Part shown: positions 31,437-31,873 of the stretch, in pieces | How positions within the stretch are numbered: the stretch's first letter is position 1 | How the letters are laid out: each line of letters begins with the position of its first letter | Origin: Clostridia bacterium | GTDB taxonomy: Bacteria > Bacillota > Clostridia > Oscillospirales > Acutalibacteraceae | Length of the DNA stretch: 31,873 bases | Assembly (NCBI GenBank): GCA_900766585.1 | Contig: CAAFVV010000022.1 | Location: 1 to 31,873, forward strand | Direction of reading: 5' to 3' | The notes under the pieces: generated by a model | Told to the model about the DNA's origin: nothing | The model's database searches: none | What the model saw: the letters and a program-made list of their open reading frames with translations, nothing else | Program-made: the position numbers and the translations under genes

Positions 31437-31653
31437 GTACGTTTTACTGCGCATATTCGACAAATCGACAATCGAAAGCTATTCGAAAATGGAAATGGTC
31501 AGCGAATCGGCCGGGCGGCTTTGGGTAAACAGGTCCTCCGTTCGCAGGGAAGGAAAGCTGTCGGCGAAAAGGGTCGGATGATCCGACAGGCGGCGGCATT
31601 GTGTGGGAAATACGGGCGGGGTAAAAAAGTTTGGCTTTTTTGAAAATTGTGGG
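31437..31653. other. Intergenic stretch with no gene seen
   Basis: Between the TasA-like promoter and the tRNA promoter I see no gene, repeat array or clear RNA. Open frames here overlap each other on both strands, have no ribosome binding sites, and give protein sequences without family resemblance. Confidence 0.6.
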
Positions 31654-31682
31654 TTGACAAACGCCCGATTTTGTAGTATGAT
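31654..31682 (+). promoter_or_regulatory. Sigma-A promoter of the tRNA genes
   Basis: TTGACA, 17 bases, TATGAT, ending 30 bases before the tRNA-Val 5' end, as expected for stable RNA. Confidence 0.88.
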
Positions 31683-31712
31683 AAACAGCGTCGCTGATAG
31701 CGGCGGCGAAAA

Positions 31713-31788
31713 GGGAGCATAGCTCAGCTGGGAGAGCACCTGCCTTACAAGCAGGGGGTCACAGGTTCGAGCCCTGTTGTTCCCACCA
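31713..31788 (+). tRNA. tRNA-Val (anticodon TAC)
   Basis: The 76-base gene has acceptor stem GGGAGCA pairing with TGTTCCC (one G-T), D-arm AGCTCAGCTGGGAGAGC, anticodon stem CCTGC/GCAGG with loop CTTACAA, T-loop GGTTCGAGCC and an encoded CCA. The anticodon TAC reads valine codons. It shares a promoter with the tRNA-Asp gene 8 bases on. Confidence 0.96.
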
Positions 31789-31796
31789 ACAAATGT

Positions 31797-31873
31797 GGCC
31801 CGGTAGTTCAGCTGGTTAGAACGCTAGCCTGTCACGCTAGAGGTCGACGGTTCGAGCCCGTTCCGGGTCGCCA
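31797..31873 (+). tRNA. tRNA-Asp (anticodon GTC)
   Basis: The 77-base gene ends exactly at the window edge with an encoded CCA. Acceptor stem GGCCCGG pairs with CCGGGTC (one G-T), the D-arm has AGTTCAGCTGGTTAGAACG, the anticodon loop is CTGTCAC and the T-loop GGTTCGAGCC. It is the second member of a tRNA cluster that may continue outside the window. Confidence 0.96.

Noticed and set aside
31401..31739. Open frames on both strands before the tRNA genes
   Set aside because: They overlap each other and the tRNA promoter and start without ribosome sites; no family resemblance.
1..31873. CRISPR arrays or complete insertion sequences
   Set aside because: No regularly spaced direct repeats and no transposase gene with terminal inverted repeats were visible.

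Overview
The window looks like chromosome from a Gram-positive Clostridia member, probably an Oscillospirales/Ruminococcaceae-type gut anaerobe. The signs are a DnaD-type and DnaC/DnaI-type primosome pair, the CdaA-CdaR cyclic-di-AMP module, rubrerythrin, a DUF5685/J-domain gene pair, a TnpV transposon protein, strong AGGAGG ribosome binding sites and near-consensus sigma-A promoters with 17-base spacers. This placement is inferred from gene content; no rRNA or marker phylogeny is available here.

Region 1 (1-6262, +) is a run of envelope and unknown genes: a double zinc-ribbon membrane protein, a TPM-domain protein, three small unknown proteins, a lipoprotein, a surface protein with a C-terminal anchor, and a response-regulator-like gene broken by two compensating frameshifts. 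Region 2 (6300-9091) is a decayed, AT-richer accessory island. On the minus strand lie the 3' end of a DUF4143-type ATPase, the 5' part of a large DEAD/DEAH helicase fused to it by deletion, and a frameshifted gene remnant. On the plus strand is a short DUF1998-type C-terminal tail, so the island was rearranged as well as deleted. A lone tnpV follows, and the island ends beside the 3' end of the tmRNA gene (9168-9517, -), a common type of integration site.

Region 3 (9658-20480) is GC-richer core genome. On the minus strand are a peptidase operon (M3 oligoendopeptidase, then peptidase T) and the DnaD-like/DnaC-like helicase-loading operon, with nth (endonuclease III) divergent on the plus strand. 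These are followed on the minus strand by cdaA-cdaR, a CbbX/SpoVK-type AAA ATPase and a PncC/CinA-type amidohydrolase. A lipid kinase is divergent from cdaA. Region 4 (20480-28254) has rubrerythrin (-), then plus-strand genes: a GH13 glycosidase coupled to a stand-alone FakA-middle-domain-like protein, DUF5685, a J-domain/TPR protein, a membrane protein, RadC, a NYN RNase-like protein, secG and a SanA/YdcF-type DUF218 protein.

Region 5 (28329-31873) has a sodium-pump decarboxylase beta subunit with a 44-aa OadG-like micro-subunit (-), behind a leader RNA that resembles a yybP-ykoY (manganese) riboswitch with a terminator. Next is a TasA/camelysin-like secreted protein (-) with a leader of about 290 bases. 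The window closes with tRNA-Val(TAC) and tRNA-Asp(GTC) on the plus strand behind a strong promoter. The items most worth a second look are the riboswitch-like leader in front of the orphan decarboxylase pair, the scrambled helicase/DUF1998 island beside ssrA, and the orphan TasA-like gene with its long leader. I found no CRISPR array, rRNA gene or complete mobile element.
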